Shown: positions 1 to 8,740 of the stretch, in pieces
Layout: each line of letters begins with the position of its first letter
How positions within the stretch are numbered: position 1 is the stretch's first letter
Assembly: GCA_046046245.1 (NCBI GenBank)
Contig: JBJOKE010000028.1
Location: 1 to 64,000, forward strand
Direction: 5' to 3'
DNA from: UBA4615 sp046046245
Lineage (GTDB): Bacteria; Pseudomonadota; Gammaproteobacteria; Burkholderiales; Burkholderiaceae_E
DNA: 64,000 bases
Notes under the pieces: generated by a model
The model's input: the letters and a program-made list of their open reading frames with translations, nothing else
The model's database searches: none
Told to the model about the DNA's origin: nothing
Program-made: the position numbers and the translations under genes

Positions 1-432
1 CGTGGGGGCGCCGAGCGCATCCTCGGGCTCGCGGTGTCGATTCCGCTCGCCGGCGCGGCACGCGCCGCCGCCGTGGACGAGGCCGCCGCGCAGGCGCGGG
101 CGGCGGCCGCGCGCGAGGCGGCGGTCCGCCGCCGGCTCGAGGCCGAGGTCGAGGGGGCGGTGCTGCGCGCCGCCGGCGCGCGCGACGGCTGGCAGCGGCT
201 CGACGCGGCCGCGGCGCGGCTCGAGTCGGCCGCGGCGCTGTCGGCCCGCGCGTACGCGCTGGGCGAGGGCGCGATCGGCGAGGTGCTCGTCGCGCGGCGA
301 CTCGCCTCGGACGCTCGGCTCGCCGCCGTCACGGCCGGCGTCGACGCCGCACAGGCGCGCTACCGGCTGCTGCTCGACGCCCACGCGCTGTGGGACTTCG
401 ACGACGACGCGGCGGACGACGGCCCGCGGTGA
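1..432 (+). CDS. TolC/CzcC-like outer-membrane efflux protein, C-terminal part (5' end outside window)
   Basis: The reading frame is open from base 1, so the gene begins upstream; 143 codons plus stop are visible. The first visible residues (ERILGLAVSIPLAG) resemble the segment before the second coiled-coil hairpin of TolC-family proteins. They are followed by a long Ala/Arg/Glu-rich helix, a short turn and a second helix ending near the stop. Family members form the outer-membrane channel of tripartite RND or heavy-metal efflux pumps. The pump subunits would lie outside the window, so the substrate is unknown. The call rests on helix pattern and one motif. Confidence 0.65.
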   Translation, partial: RGGAERILGLAVSIPLAGAARAAAVDEAAAQARAAAAREAAVRRRLEAEVEGAVLRAAGARDGWQRLDAAAARLESAAALSARAYALGEGAIGEVLVARRLASDARLAAVTAGVDAAQARYRLLLDAHALWDFDDDAADDGPR

Positions 433-458
433 CGGCGGGCGTCGTTGCGCGCGGGCGG

Positions 459-989
459 TCAGGCGGTCGCGCCGCCCCGCCGCCGCACGACCGTCGGCCC
501 GACGCGTCGCTCGATCGCCTCGCGCAGTCCGCCGCGCAGCCCGAGCAGGAACGCGATCTCGGCGGCGACGAACAGCGGTCCGACCAGCAGGCCGACCACG
601 TCGTCGAGGAACGCCGGCTTGCGGCCCTCGAACGCGTGGCCGACGAACTGCACGATCCAGCCGGCGACGAACAGGCCCGCGCCCCAGCCCAGCCAGGTCG
701 CGGTCGGCCCGGCGGCGAGCGGCGCGGCGAGCGCGAGCATCGCGGCGGTGGCCACCGCCATCGCCGCGCCGAGCGGGCGGTCGAGCGCGAGCCACCACGC
801 GCAGGCCGCGACCGAGACGAGCAGCGCCGGCGTGACCGCCAGGGGGCCCACCTGCAGCAGCGTCGGTCGGGACAGCAGCACGACCACCGCGAACACGATC
901 GCCGGGATGCCGACGAGATGGGTCGCGATGTTGCGCCGGTCGCGGTGGCAGGCCGCGTAGCCGGCCAGCTGGTCGGTCAGGGTCTTCAC
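459..989 (-). CDS. Mpo1-like (DUF962) integral membrane protein
   Basis: This is a 176-residue protein starting at a GTG preceded by a strong Shine-Dalgarno sequence (GGGAGGAG). The N-terminus carries the DUF962 signature H15-x4-N20-x3-H24-x2-G, and a second conserved His/Glu pair follows in GHAFEG near residue 133. About four hydrophobic segments lie between and after them. The yeast relative Mpo1 is an Fe(II)-dependent dioxygenase that shortens 2-hydroxy fatty acids; bacterial members are mostly uncharacterised. The conserved histidines fit a metal site, but the role here is inference. It converges on the TolC-like gene and diverges from the aldolase gene. Confidence 0.8.
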   Translation of the reverse strand: MKTLTDQLAGYAACHRDRRNIATHLVGIPAIVFAVVVLLSRPTLLQVGPLAVTPALLVSVAACAWWLALDRPLGAAMAVATAAMLALAAPLAAGPTATWLGWGAGLFVAGWIVQFVGHAFEGRKPAFLDDVVGLLVGPLFVAAEIAFLLGLRGGLREAIERRVGPTVVRRRGGATA

Positions 990-1118
990 GGAGCGTCTCC
1001 TCCCTCTGGGGCCTGCACGGCGGGACGGAACGGTGCCGACCCGTGGATCCGATTCTAGGCCGCTCTCCGGCCGGCGGGTAACATCGCCGGCTCCCCACCG
1101 CGCCCAGGACGCCGTCCC
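990..1118. promoter_or_regulatory. Divergent promoter region, Mpo1-like gene / aldolase
   Basis: This 129-bp gap separates divergent genes. A TAACAT hexamer at 1079-1084 could be the -10 of the + strand aldolase. TAGAAT, read on the - strand from 1057 to 1052, could be the -10 of the Mpo1-like gene. I see no convincing -35 for either, so the assignment is tentative. Confidence 0.3.
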
Positions 1119-1892
1119 ATGGACCTCCCGGTCAACACGTTCAAGCACGCGCTCGCCGCCGGCCGCCCGCAGATCGGCCTGTGGTCGACGCTGTCGTCGC
1201 ACTACACGGTCGAGCTCGTCGCCGGCGCCGGCTACGACTGGATCCTGCTCGACATGGAGCACTCGCCGAACGACCTCGAGTCGCTGGTCGGGCAGCTGCA
1301 GGCCGCGGAGCCGTACCCCACCCACGCCGTGGTCCGGGTGCCCTGGAACGATCCGGTGCTGCTCAAGCGCGTGCTCGACATCGGCGCGCAGTCGATCCTC
1401 GTGCCGATGATCAACACCGCCGCCGAGGCGCGGGCCGCGGTCGCCGCGATGCGCTATCCGCCCAAGGGCATCCGCGGCGTGGGCGGCACCACGCGCGCCA
1501 CGCGCTGGGGCCGGATCAAGGGCTATCCGCAGAAGGCCGAGCGCGAGCTCTGCATCCTGCTGCAGGTGGAGACGCCCGAGGCGCTCGACAACATCGAGGC
1601 GATCGCCGCGGTCGACGGCGTCGACGGCATCTTCATCGGACCCGCGGACCTTCACGCGACCTTCGGCCACATCGGCGAGCGCCACCATCCGGACGTCTGG
1701 CCGCGGATCGAGGATGCGGTGCGCCGCATCCGCGCGGCCGGCAAGGCACCGGGCTTCCTCACGCCGGCCGAGGACGACTCGCGCCGCATCCTCGAGCTCG
1801 GCGGCCTCTTCGTGGCGGTCGGCAACGACGCGGGCCTGCTCGCGCAGGCAGCCGACGCGCTCGCCGCGCGCTTCAGGACGCCGAAGGCCTGA
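1119..1892 (+). CDS. HpcH/HpaI family class II aldolase (2-keto-3-deoxy sugar-acid aldolase type)
   Basis: A 257-residue enzyme matching the usual length of HpaI/GarL/YfaU aldolases. These cleave 2-keto-3-deoxy acids to pyruvate plus an aldehyde using a divalent metal. Visible family features are the catalytic-base segment DMEHS (H48), the substrate arginine in VVRVPW (R73), the metal-ligand segment QVETPEA near residue 148, and GIFIGPADL near 173. It resembles the 2-keto-3-deoxy-L-rhamnonate aldolase branch, but the exact substrate cannot be read. An FAD monooxygenase gene starts 4 bp after its stop, so the two are probably co-transcribed. Confidence 0.9.
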   Translation: MDLPVNTFKHALAAGRPQIGLWSTLSSHYTVELVAGAGYDWILLDMEHSPNDLESLVGQLQAAEPYPTHAVVRVPWNDPVLLKRVLDIGAQSILVPMINTAAEARAAVAAMRYPPKGIRGVGGTTRATRWGRIKGYPQKAERELCILLQVETPEALDNIEAIAAVDGVDGIFIGPADLHATFGHIGERHHPDVWPRIEDAVRRIRAAGKAPGFLTPAEDDSRRILELGGLFVAVGNDAGLLAQAADALAARFRTPKA

Positions 1893-1896
1893 CGCG

Positions 1897-3192
1897 GTGT
1901 CGCCCGCCCCGCCGGTCCCGGTCCTGATCGTCGGCGGCGGCATCGCGGGTCTCGCGCTCGCGCTCGGCCTGCGCGCGCGCGGCGTCGACTGCCTGGTCGC
2001 CGAGGCCGCGCGCGAGATCGTGCCGCTGGGCGTCGGCATCAACGTGCTGCCGCACGGCGTGCGCGTGCTGACCGAGCTCGGGCTCGCCGACGCGCTCGCC
2101 GAGGTCGCCGTCGAGACCCGCGCGATCGAGTACCGGACCCGCGACGGCCGGCTGATCCACTCGGATCCGCGCGGTCGCCACGCCGGCCTGCCGTTCCCGC
2201 AGCTGTCGATCCATCGCGGCAACCTGCACGCGGTGCTCTACCGCGCGCTGCTCGACCGGTACGGCGACGACGCGATCCGCTGCGGCCTGCGGCTCGAGGG
2301 CTTCGAGCGACGCGGCGACACGGTCCACGCGGTCTTCGACGACCGCCGCCGCGGCGGCACGCAGCGGATCGACGCCGAGGCGCTGGTCGGGGCCGACGGC
2401 GTGATGTCGCGCGTGCGCGCCGCGCTGCGACCGGACGAGGGGCCGCCGCGCAGCGCGGGCATCCTGATGTTCCGCGGCCTCGCGTGGGCCCGGCCGATGC
2501 TCGACGGCCGCACGATGGTCATCGCCGGCACGCACGAACACAAGCTCGTGCTCTACCCGGTGCGTGCGCCGCGCCGCGACGGCCTGCAGCTGATCAACTG
2601 GGTGGCCGAGACGGGCGAGCGCTTCGGCGCCGGCGACACCGCCGGCTTCGGCGACTGGAACCGCCCGGCCGACCGCGAGGCGGTGGCCGCGCGCTTCGCC
2701 GACGCACGCTTCGACTTCGTCGACGTGCCGGCACTGATCCGCGCCTCGGAGGTCTGCCTGTCGTACCCCATGGTCGACCGCGATCCGATCGACGCCTGGG
2801 TCGAGGGCCGCGTCGTGCTGGTCGGCGACGCCGCACACCCGATGTATCCGATCGGCGCGAACGGTTCGTCGCAGGCGCTGCTCGACGCCGAGGCGCTCGC
2901 CGAGTGCATCGCCGAGCGGCCGCGCGACCTGCCGGGCGCGCTCGCCGCGTTCCAGGACCGGCGTCTCGCCGCGGCCAACGCGGTGGTGCTCGCCAACCGC
3001 GAGCGCGGGCCGGAGAAGCTGCTGCAGCTCGCGGCGCTGCGCCTCGCCGCCGGCGCGCCGGCCGACGACGGACCGCTGCTCGACGCCGCGGCGATCGACG
3101 CGGTCACGCTCGCCTACCGGCGGACCGCGGGCTTCGAGCGCGCGACGCTCGAGGCGATGGCGGACCGGCCGAGGCTCTGGCCGCCGCGCTGA
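1897..3192 (+). CDS. FAD-dependent monooxygenase (PhzS/salicylate-hydroxylase-like)
   Basis: I use the GTG at 1897, 4 bp after the aldolase stop, giving 431 residues; any upstream start would overlap the aldolase deeply. The Rossmann FAD motif GGGIAGLALAL lies near residue 10. The group A flavin monooxygenase GD motif is in VLVGDAAHPMYPIGANG near residue 312. These enzymes use NAD(P)H and O2 to hydroxylate, usually aromatic, substrates. Being coupled to a sugar-acid-type aldolase is unusual, since the family normally acts on rings. The substrate is unknown. Confidence 0.85.
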   Translation: MSPAPPVPVLIVGGGIAGLALALGLRARGVDCLVAEAAREIVPLGVGINVLPHGVRVLTELGLADALAEVAVETRAIEYRTRDGRLIHSDPRGRHAGLPFPQLSIHRGNLHAVLYRALLDRYGDDAIRCGLRLEGFERRGDTVHAVFDDRRRGGTQRIDAEALVGADGVMSRVRAALRPDEGPPRSAGILMFRGLAWARPMLDGRTMVIAGTHEHKLVLYPVRAPRRDGLQLINWVAETGERFGAGDTAGFGDWNRPADREAVAARFADARFDFVDVPALIRASEVCLSYPMVDRDPIDAWVEGRVVLVGDAAHPMYPIGANGSSQALLDAEALAECIAERPRDLPGALAAFQDRRLAAANAVVLANRERGPEKLLQLAALRLAAGAPADDGPLLDAAAIDAVTLAYRRTAGFERATLEAMADRPRLWPPR

Positions 3193-3367
3193 GCGGCACG
3201 GCGAACCGGAGCGGTGCGCGGCGCCGGCCGCATCCCCGTGTCGTCGGTCGGCGCCTCTCCCGGATCGTGGGACGGCTCTCGTCTCGCGGCGGTATCACCG
3301 GCCCGACCGTGCGGCCTCGCATCGATGCCCGTCGGCGTACCATCCGCCGCACCACGAGGAGACCTCC

Positions 3368-4387
3368 ATGATCCGCAGACGCGTGCTCTCAGCCGTCGCC
3401 GCGCTGGGCGCCGCGGCCGTGCTGGCCGCCCCGACCGCCGCCGTCGCCCAGTCCGACTGGCCCGCCAAGCCGATGAAGCTGATCGTCCCGTTCCCGCCGG
3501 GCGGCACCAGCGACATCATGGGCCGCATGGTCGCCGACGAGCTGGCCAAGGTGCTGAAGCAGCCGATCGTCGTCGAGAACCTCGGCGGCGCGGGCGGCGT
3601 GATCGGCACCGAACGCGGCGCGCGCGCCGCGCCCGACGGCTACACGCTGGTGCAGACCGGCGTCGGCCAGAGCGCGGTCGCGCACGGCCTCGATCCGAAC
3701 CTGAAGTACGACTCCAACGCCGACTTCGTCCACATCGCGCAGGTCCACTCGGGGCCGAACGTGCTGGTGGTGAACCCGGCCACGCCGTTCCGCACGGTGA
3801 AGGAGGTGGTCGGCTTCGCGCGGTCGAATCCCGGCAAGCTCGACTACGGCTTCACCCACGCGGCCTCGGGCCACATGGCGATGGAGCTGTTCAAGCAGAC
3901 CGCGTGCGCGGCCGCGGGCGGCAAGGCCGGCGCCTGCCAGCCGCTGGCGATGGTCGGCATCCCGTACCGCGGCGGCGGCCCGATGATGACCGCGATCCTC
4001 GGCAACGAGATCCCGATGATGTTCATCAACCAGGACGTCGCGCTGCCGCACGTCAAGTCCGGCAAGCTGCGCGCGATCGCGGTGACCAGCCTGCAGCGCA
4101 ACCCGCTGTACCCGGACGTGCCGACGCTCGCCGAGTCCGGCTACCCGGGCTTCGAGGCGCTGTCGTGGTCGGGGATCTCGGTGCCGAAGGGCACGCCCGA
4201 GCCGATCGTCGCGAAGCTCGAGGCGGCGATGAAGGAGGTGATGGGTTCGGCCGCGGTGAAGCAGCGGCTGGAGTCGAACGGCTTCGTCGTGCCGGCGCAG
4301 GGCCGCCAGCACTACGCCGACTTCGTCCGCGCCGAGAAGGACCGCTGGACGAAGGTGATCCGTACCGCGGGCATCAAGCCCGAGTGA
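3368..4387 (+). CDS. Bug-family (TctC-like) periplasmic solute-binding protein
   Basis: A 339-residue precursor with a signal peptide (residues 1-27, cleavage near AVAQS) and the Bug hallmark WPAKPMKLIVPFPPGGTSD just after it. Further family segments are VVENLGGAGG, PYRGGGPMM and VPTLAESGYPGFEA. Bug proteins bind carboxylates, amino acids or related small molecules, usually for TctAB permeases, but no tctA or tctB occurs in this window. A Cys-containing insert at CAAAGGKAGAC (near residues 178-188) is not typical and may form a disulfide. The start has a GAGGAGA ribosome site. The 3' end overlaps the convergent FAD oxidoreductase gene by 14 bp. Confidence 0.92.
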   Translation: MIRRRVLSAVAALGAAAVLAAPTAAVAQSDWPAKPMKLIVPFPPGGTSDIMGRMVADELAKVLKQPIVVENLGGAGGVIGTERGARAAPDGYTLVQTGVGQSAVAHGLDPNLKYDSNADFVHIAQVHSGPNVLVVNPATPFRTVKEVVGFARSNPGKLDYGFTHAASGHMAMELFKQTACAAAGGKAGACQPLAMVGIPYRGGGPMMTAILGNEIPMMFINQDVALPHVKSGKLRAIAVTSLQRNPLYPDVPTLAESGYPGFEALSWSGISVPKGTPEPIVAKLEAAMKEVMGSAAVKQRLESNGFVVPAQGRQHYADFVRAEKDRWTKVIRTAGIKPE

Positions 4388-5807
4388 CCGCCCGGCCGGC
4401 CGCGGCCGCCAGTCGTGCGAGGTTCTGCACCGCCGGCCCCGCGTGCTCGCGCAGCCGGCCGAGGATCGCCTGCTTCGCCGCGTCGTCGGGACGGACCGCG
4501 GCGATCAGCCGGCCGAAGCCGTCGAGCCGGCAGTCGCGCATCCATGCCCGCAGCGCCTTGTCCTGCGACCATGCATGCTGGTTCGACAGGTGCGCGAGCA
4601 GCGCCGCCGGGTACTCGCCGAGCGTCCAGGGGAAGGGCACCGTGCGGCACAGCCGGTTGCGCTCGGCGTCGTCGCCGTAGCGCGCCTCGACGAACGCGAT
4701 CAGCGCCGCGCTGAAGGTCGGCTGCGGCAGCCGCACCAGCTGCGGCACGATCAGCCCCTCCGTGAAGATGGGCCGCAGCGGGCGCCGCTCGACCGCCGAC
4801 GCGGTGCAGTCCACGCACAGCGTGCCCGCGGGGAGCGCGACGCGGCCCCGCTCGAGCTCCAGCCCGTCCGCGGCGACGCGCCGCACGTGGCCGAGCCGCA
4901 CGACGTCGCCGATCGTCGCGAGCATCGCGACCTCGCCGCGCGAGACGGTCGCCAGGTGGAACATCGTCGGCCGGCGGCTCCGGTCGATCCGCAGCACCGT
5001 ACCGCAGGCCTCGAGCCGGTCGAACAGGTCGTCGACCGAGGTCGCGCTCGCCCACGCGGCCATCTGCGCGGCCTGGCCGCCGATGGTCTGCTCGAAGAAG
5101 GCCTCGCCCGGCTGCGTCTGCACGCGGTCGAGCAGCCACGCGTCGCGCGGCACGACCCAGGTGATCGCGGCGGCCGGCACGCCGCGCTCGAGCAGCCAGA
5201 CCGCGGTGTCCATCGCGGTCTTGCCGCCGCCCAGGATCGCGAAGCGCGCGGGCGGCCCGTCGCCGGCGGCGCGCCACAGGTCGGCGAGCGCGCCCGGTGG
5301 CACGACCCGCGCGCCCTCGTCGACCGCGAAGGGCCGCACATGGGTCGCGGGGATCGACGGGCTGAGGTAGCGCGCGTCGACGACGCGGCGGCGCACGACG
5401 ACCTCGGTCGGCGCGCCGGTCAGCAGGCAGACGATCCGGCGCTCGTCGAAGCGCCAGTCCGACAGCGGTCGCCAGTCGACGCGGCCGCTCGCCAGCAGTC
5501 GCTCCCGGACGACACGGTCGTAGTAGTCGAGGATCTCGGTGCCCGAGGCGAGCTCGAGCAGTCCGGCGTTGCGGCCCGACGCGTCGACGCGGCCCGAGCC
5601 GAGCACGGTCGATGCGACGCCGTAGAACGCCGAGGGCTGGTGCAGGGTGACGAACGGGTAGGCGTCGACCCAGTGGCCGCCGGGCGTCGCGCGTCGCTCG
5701 ACGATCGTCACGTGCGCACGCCCGTCCTCGGCGATCAGCGTGTCGGCGAACGCGAGGCCGGTGGCGCCGCCGCCCACGACCAGGTAGTCGGTCTCGATCC
5801 GTGCCAT
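4374..5807 (-). CDS. NAD(P)/FAD-dependent oxidoreductase
   Basis: A 477-residue flavoprotein with an N-terminal FAD-binding motif (VVGGGATGLAFAD, residues 11-23). A second Rossmann-like motif (ILGGGKTAMDTAVWLLERG) lies near residue 195 and would bind NAD(P)H. This two-dinucleotide arrangement resembles flavin-containing or Baeyer-Villiger-type monooxygenases and other pyridine-nucleotide oxidoreductases, but I cannot place it in a defined subfamily. The start has an AGGAGAG ribosome site. It is the last gene of a likely - strand operon, 99 bp downstream of the GH43-like gene. Confidence 0.75.
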   Translation of the reverse strand: MARIETDYLVVGGGATGLAFADTLIAEDGRAHVTIVERRATPGGHWVDAYPFVTLHQPSAFYGVASTVLGSGRVDASGRNAGLLELASGTEILDYYDRVVRERLLASGRVDWRPLSDWRFDERRIVCLLTGAPTEVVVRRRVVDARYLSPSIPATHVRPFAVDEGARVVPPGALADLWRAAGDGPPARFAILGGGKTAMDTAVWLLERGVPAAAITWVVPRDAWLLDRVQTQPGEAFFEQTIGGQAAQMAAWASATSVDDLFDRLEACGTVLRIDRSRRPTMFHLATVSRGEVAMLATIGDVVRLGHVRRVAADGLELERGRVALPAGTLCVDCTASAVERRPLRPIFTEGLIVPQLVRLPQPTFSAALIAFVEARYGDDAERNRLCRTVPFPWTLGEYPAALLAHLSNQHAWSQDKALRAWMRDCRLDGFGRLIAAVRPDDAAKQAILGRLREHAGPAVQNLARLAAAAGRAVTRA

Positions 5808-5870
5808 CGACGTCTCTCCTCGCGGGTCCGCGCCGCCTGCCGCGCGCGGCGCCGGCGCATCATACCGGTC

Positions 5871-5885
5871 GGCCGCGGTGCGGCC
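5871..5885 (-). terminator. Small intercistronic hairpin after the GH43-like gene
   Basis: GGCCGC and GCGGCC form a perfect 6-bp stem with a 3-nt loop. It sits between the GH43-like stop and the next - strand start. There is no T tract, so it may be an RNA-processing or stability element rather than a terminator. Confidence 0.25.
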
Positions 5886-5906
5886 GCCGGACCCCGGCTC
5901 GGCGGT

Positions 5907-6878
5907 TCAGTCGTCGTGCAGCTCGGCGATCGCGATGCCCGATTCGCCCGCCACCGCGTAGAACAGCCAGGTCCGGCCGTCCTCCTCGAGGATCGCCGGG
6001 TCGCGCAGCTGGTTGACCGGATGTGCGATCGCGCCGCGCCACGAGGGCGCGAGGGCCTCGCCCGCGCCTTCCCAGTCGCGCTCGGGCCGCAGCAGCTCGC
6101 GCTCGGGCCCGGCGCGCCAGCCCGTCCACGGCCCGCGCAGGTCCACGTCGGACACCAGGATCCGCTCGGGCACGTCGCCCACGCGCGTCCAGAAGACCTG
6201 CAGCCGCTCGCCGCGCACCCGCACCGCGACGTGCCGCTGCAGCGGCACGCCGAAGAGATCCGGGCCGGGCTCGAAGCGCCCGATGCCGTCGGTCGACCGG
6301 TACAGCAGTCCGGGCATCGCGATCGCGAAGACATGGCCGCCGTGCCTGAACGCGCGGAAGTACGAGGGTCCGAGGATCGGCGCGCGCGCCTCGAAGCGCA
6401 GGCCGTCGGCCGACACCGCGACGCGCGTGCGCTGCACGCGGAATGCCTCGAGGCCGTGGAAGTACATCACGATGCGCCGGTTCGCGTCGTCGACGTGCAC
6501 GTCGGGCGAGGCGACGTGCGGCGTCGTCGCGTCGGCGAGCGCGTCGGGGATGCCGGGCGTGCCCGGCGGCGCGAAGCCGGGCCGCAGCGGAACCTCGGCG
6601 CCGTCGGCGGGCGGCGCGATCGGCTCGGTGGGGAAGCCGGAGTCGGCGAGCGACAGCGCGCCGGGACGGTGGATCCGCCACGGCCCGTCGATCGCGTCGG
6701 CGACCGCCAGGCGGATGTGGTCGCCCTTGTGGTCGGCGAAGTACAGGTAGTAACGACCGAGACGGTGTGGGATCCAGTCGGGCACGCGGATCGGCGACGG
6801 CCCCTGGATGTTGGTGCCGATCCGGTCGTCGAGGCCGGGGTGGACGATCGGGTTGCCCTCGAGCCTGCGCACGCGCAT
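5907..6878 (-). CDS. GH43-like beta-propeller protein, function unknown
   Basis: A 323-residue protein with no signal peptide. Repeated blade-like segments such as GRYYLYFADHKGDHIRLAVADAIDGPWRIH and RTWLFYAVAGESGIAIAEL are typical of five-bladed GH43/GH32/DUF377 propellers, which hydrolyse glycosides or phosphorolyse mannosides. An acidic residue follows the first strand (HPGLDDRI), but I cannot confirm the catalytic acid/base set. It starts 16 bp after the Bug binding-protein gene with a GGAGG ribosome site, so it belongs to that operon. A cytoplasmic propeller beside sugar-acid enzymes suggests action on a small imported glycoside or lactone; this is inference. Confidence 0.65.
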   Translation of the reverse strand: MRVRRLEGNPIVHPGLDDRIGTNIQGPSPIRVPDWIPHRLGRYYLYFADHKGDHIRLAVADAIDGPWRIHRPGALSLADSGFPTEPIAPPADGAEVPLRPGFAPPGTPGIPDALADATTPHVASPDVHVDDANRRIVMYFHGLEAFRVQRTRVAVSADGLRFEARAPILGPSYFRAFRHGGHVFAIAMPGLLYRSTDGIGRFEPGPDLFGVPLQRHVAVRVRGERLQVFWTRVGDVPERILVSDVDLRGPWTGWRAGPERELLRPERDWEGAGEALAPSWRGAIAHPVNQLRDPAILEEDGRTWLFYAVAGESGIAIAELHDD

Positions 6879-6894
6879 CGGGTCCTCCGCCGGG

Positions 6895-7881
6895 TCAGTC
6901 GGCCTGCAGCTTCAGCGCGCGCACCAGCTCGCCGAAGCGGTCGAGGTCGCGGCGCACCGTGCGCGCGAACTCGGGCGGATCGAGTCCGAGCAGCTTCAGG
7001 TCGAGGCCGGCGATCCGCTCCTGCAGGTCGGGCTGCCGCAGCGCCGCGGCGGCGGCCGCGTGCAGGCGCGCGATCCGCGCGGGCGGCGTGCCGGCGGGCG
7101 CGAGCAGGCCCATCCACGGCTGGACCGCGTCGAACCGCGGCACCAGCTCGGCCAGCGTCGGCACGTCCTTCAGCTCCGGCAGCCGCTCGGCGCCGCCCAC
7201 CGCGATCGCCTTCACCTTGCCCGCCTTCACCTGCGGCAGCACCACCCCCGAGGACTCCTGCGCGAACTGGATCCGCCCGCCGATCACGTCGGTCATCACC
7301 GCGGCGGCGGCCTTGTACGGCACGTGCGTCGCGTCCAGGCCGGTGAGGCCCTTCAGGATCTCCATGTTCAGGTGCGGCACGGTGCCGCTGCCGGCGGTGC
7401 CGTAGTTCAGCGTGCCCGGTGCGGCACGGCTCAGCGCGAGCAGCTCGGGGAACGTGTTCGCCTTCAGGTCGAGGTTCGCGTAGAGGATCGCGCCCTGCGT
7501 GCGCGCGATCGCGGTGATCGGCACGAAGTCCGCGATCGGGTCGTAGCCCACCCGCTGGTAGACGTGCGGGTTGATCGCGATCGCGGCCATCGCCGAGAAC
7601 AGCAGCGTGTACCCGTCCGCGGGGGCCTTCGCCGCGATCTGCGCGCCGAGGCTGCCTCCCTGGCCGGGGCGGTTCTCGACGACCACCGGCTGCCTCAGCT
7701 GCTCGGAGAGCTTCTGCGCGACCGCGCGCGCGAGCACGTCGGCGATGTTGCCGGCCGCGTAGCTGACGACGAGCTTCAGCGGGCGCGACGGGAAGTCGTC
7801 GGGTGACTGGGCGCGCGCGGGGAGCGCGGCGAGCATCGCGAGCGCGAGCGTCGCGCGGCGCGTCGGATCGATCGGGGGCAT
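6895..7881 (-). CDS. Bug-family (TctC-like) periplasmic solute-binding protein
   Basis: A 328-residue precursor with a twin-arginine-flavoured signal (RRATLALAMLAALPARAQS) followed by the family segment FPSRPLKLVVSYAAGNIADV. Other Bug segments are VVVENRPGQGGSLG, GTVPHLNMEILKG, HVPYKAAAAVMTDV and VPTLAELVPRFDA. It would capture a carboxylate-type ligand in the periplasm. No TctAB permease is present. It lies inside the operon with the dehydratase, RraA-like and GH43-like genes, so its ligand is probably the substrate of that pathway. Confidence 0.9.
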   Translation of the reverse strand: MPPIDPTRRATLALAMLAALPARAQSPDDFPSRPLKLVVSYAAGNIADVLARAVAQKLSEQLRQPVVVENRPGQGGSLGAQIAAKAPADGYTLLFSAMAAIAINPHVYQRVGYDPIADFVPITAIARTQGAILYANLDLKANTFPELLALSRAAPGTLNYGTAGSGTVPHLNMEILKGLTGLDATHVPYKAAAAVMTDVIGGRIQFAQESSGVVLPQVKAGKVKAIAVGGAERLPELKDVPTLAELVPRFDAVQPWMGLLAPAGTPPARIARLHAAAAAALRQPDLQERIAGLDLKLLGLDPPEFARTVRRDLDRFGELVRALKLQAD

Positions 7882-8003
7882 CGCGGGTCCGGGGCGGGGC
7901 GCCCGTTCGGGCGGAGCGCCGCATTGTCGGGCCGCGTGGCCGCGCCGCGCGGGCCGGCGCCCGGGATGTCGGAACGGCACGCCCGGCGCCCGGCGGGCCG
8001 GCT
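7882..8003. other. Intercistronic spacer with GC-rich imperfect repeats
   Basis: This 122-bp spacer separates the RraA-like and Bug binding-protein genes on the - strand. It holds several imperfect GC-rich inverted repeats but no clean hairpin with a T tract. It could carry a processing site. Confidence 0.3.
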
Positions 8004-8726
8004 TCAGCGCCCCCTGGCCCGCCGCCAGGCCGCGAAGGCCTCGCGGTTCGCCTCGTCGGTGGGCGGATAGAGCCCGAGGATCGACTGGCCGTCGAGCACC
8101 CGCTCGGTCACGAAGTCCTCGAACGCGGTCATCTCCACCGCCTCGTCGGCGACCTCGTCGGCGATGGCCGCCGGGATCACCACCACGCCCTCGGCATCGC
8201 CCACCACCACGTCGCCCGGCCAGACCGCGACGTCGCCGCAGCCGATCGGCACGTCGATGTCGAGCGCCTGGTGCAGCGTGAGGTTGGTCGGCGCACTGGG
8301 GCGGTTGTGGTAGCTGGGGAAGGGCAGCCGCGCGATCTCGGGTGCGTCGCGGAAGCCGCCGTCGGTGACCACGCCGGCCACGCCGCGCTTCATCAGCCGC
8401 GACACCAGGATCGAGCCCGCCGACGCCGCGCGCGGGTCCTTGCGGCTGTCGATCACGAAGACCGCGCCCTCGGGGCAGGTCTCGACCGCCTTCCGCTGCG
8501 GATGGCCGCGGTCCTGGAACACGGTGATCGGGTTCAGGTCCTCGCGCGCGGGGATGTAGCGCAGCGTGAAGGCCGGTCCGACCATGTTCGGCAGGCCGGG
8601 GTTCAGCGGGCGCACGTCCTGGATGAACTGGTTGCGCAGCCCGCGCTTGAAGAGCGCCGTGCACAGCGTGGCGGTGCTCACGCCGGTCAGCTTGCGCCTC
8701 GTCTCGGGGTTCATCGTCGTCGTCAT
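8004..8726 (-). CDS. RraA-like / HMG-aldolase family protein
   Basis: A 240-residue member of the RraA fold. Despite the RNase E inhibitor name, many members are metal-dependent aldolases or decarboxylases acting on 4-hydroxy-4-methyl-2-oxoglutarate and related keto acids. Visible family segments are GVVTDGGFRDAPEI near residue 125 (the GGxRD motif binding substrate and metal) and CGDVAVWPGDVVVGDAEGVVVIP near residue 175. A distance of 14 bp from an IlvD/Edd dehydratase makes a catabolic aldolase or lyase role more likely than RNA regulation. The start is the first of two close ATGs (8726 or 8711). Confidence 0.88.
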   Translation of the reverse strand: MTTTMNPETRRKLTGVSTATLCTALFKRGLRNQFIQDVRPLNPGLPNMVGPAFTLRYIPAREDLNPITVFQDRGHPQRKAVETCPEGAVFVIDSRKDPRAASAGSILVSRLMKRGVAGVVTDGGFRDAPEIARLPFPSYHNRPSAPTNLTLHQALDIDVPIGCGDVAVWPGDVVVGDAEGVVVIPAAIADEVADEAVEMTAFEDFVTERVLDGQSILGLYPPTDEANREAFAAWRRARGR

Positions 8727-8740
8727 GTCGGCGCGTCCGC

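Noticed and set aside
459..2222. Extension of the Mpo1-like frame upstream to a 587-residue protein
   Set aside because: The upstream part is antisense to the aldolase and monooxygenase genes. A GTG with a strong ribosome site at 989 matches the family start.
7882..8003. A terminator between the RraA-like and Bug genes
   Set aside because: The inverted repeats are imperfect and no T tract follows in the - strand direction.
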